A stretch of DNA of 64,000 bases from the NCBI GenBank assembly GCA_002205965.3, contig NADL03000699.1:1-64000 (forward strand). Reading direction: 5' to 3'. The DNA is from Kappaphycus alvarezii. Taxonomy: Eukaryota; Rhodophyta; Florideophyceae; Gigartinales; Solieriaceae. The notes beneath the pieces are model-generated. The model saw nothing but the letters and a program-made list of their open reading frames with translations, had not been told where the DNA came from and made no database searches. How positions within the stretch are numbered: the stretch's first letter is position 1; every line of letters starts with the position of its first letter. Made by a program: the position numbers and the translations under genes. This document shows positions 63,928 through 64,000 of this stretch, in pieces.

Positions 63928-64000
63928 CTGCAGTATACACCATTATAATTGATTTCATCGTTTCTATCGTGCCTTCATCGAACAATTTTTTCGCTGAAAA

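Overview
The window looks like nuclear DNA of a eukaryote with compact, intron-poor genes, most likely a red alga (a florideophyte such as Chondrus is my best guess). The reasons are three uninterrupted protein genes, one with a plausible plastid transit peptide, and copia elements whose wording recalls the GalEa/red-algal clade. The organism is an inference. Host genes are few: a proteasome-assembly chaperone (PSMG4-like, 521-853, minus), a GH47 alpha-mannosidase (1424-3070, minus) and a long coiled-coil protein with a transit-like N-terminus, one membrane segment and a C-terminal AT-hook (35045-36937, minus). A few small ORFs with weaker support are listed at low confidence.

Almost everything else is transposable-element sediment. 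From 4 to 24 kb the DNA is AT-rich and heavily decayed. It holds a DDE-transposase relic (12.9-13.3 kb), a reverse-transcriptase tail (15.6-16.2 kb) and a degenerate minus-strand Ty1/copia element between diverged LTRs (16.6-22.2 kb). A younger plus-strand Ty1/copia element occupies 24628-29735. From 30 to 34.7 kb there are another DDE relic, an array of a short motif, a small two-exon-looking ORF, another RT tail and a TA-flanked MITE. From 37 to 40 kb lies a minus-strand RT element bordered by inverted fragments of its own family and by perfect hairpins. From 40 to 46 kb there is a second copy of an unclassified repeat, a (ACAGT)10 array and two small candidate membrane proteins. From 46.5 to 49.1 kb two more RT-element tails lie in tandem.

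The most remarkable object is at 49141-58521. A Tc1/mariner-type element with long (about 190 bp) inverted repeats has been split inside its left inverted repeat by a 7144-bp, almost perfectly palindromic unit (49211-56354). Each 3.2-kb arm is the 5' part of a Ty3/gypsy-like retroelement: an LTR-like end with a TATA box, a purine-rich minisatellite, an acidic ORF followed by U1-like zinc fingers, gag, CCHC knuckle, an antisense RNase H fragment, and protease. The arms face each other across a 641-bp spacer that carries the protease end and the reverse-transcriptase start. The whole palindrome is flanked by a 5-bp direct repeat, ATAGC, and removing it with one ATAGC copy restores the mariner inverted repeat base by base against its partner. 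The palindrome therefore went in as one unit, with the same (U3-like) retroelement end at both termini. I know of no standard element class with that layout.

Downstream are a MITE nested in the mariner transposase, a second mariner-like element (58575-59845) with inverted repeats of about 215 bp, a PIF/Harbinger transposase relic (about 61-62.1 kb) and a few unrecognised ORFs up to the window edge.
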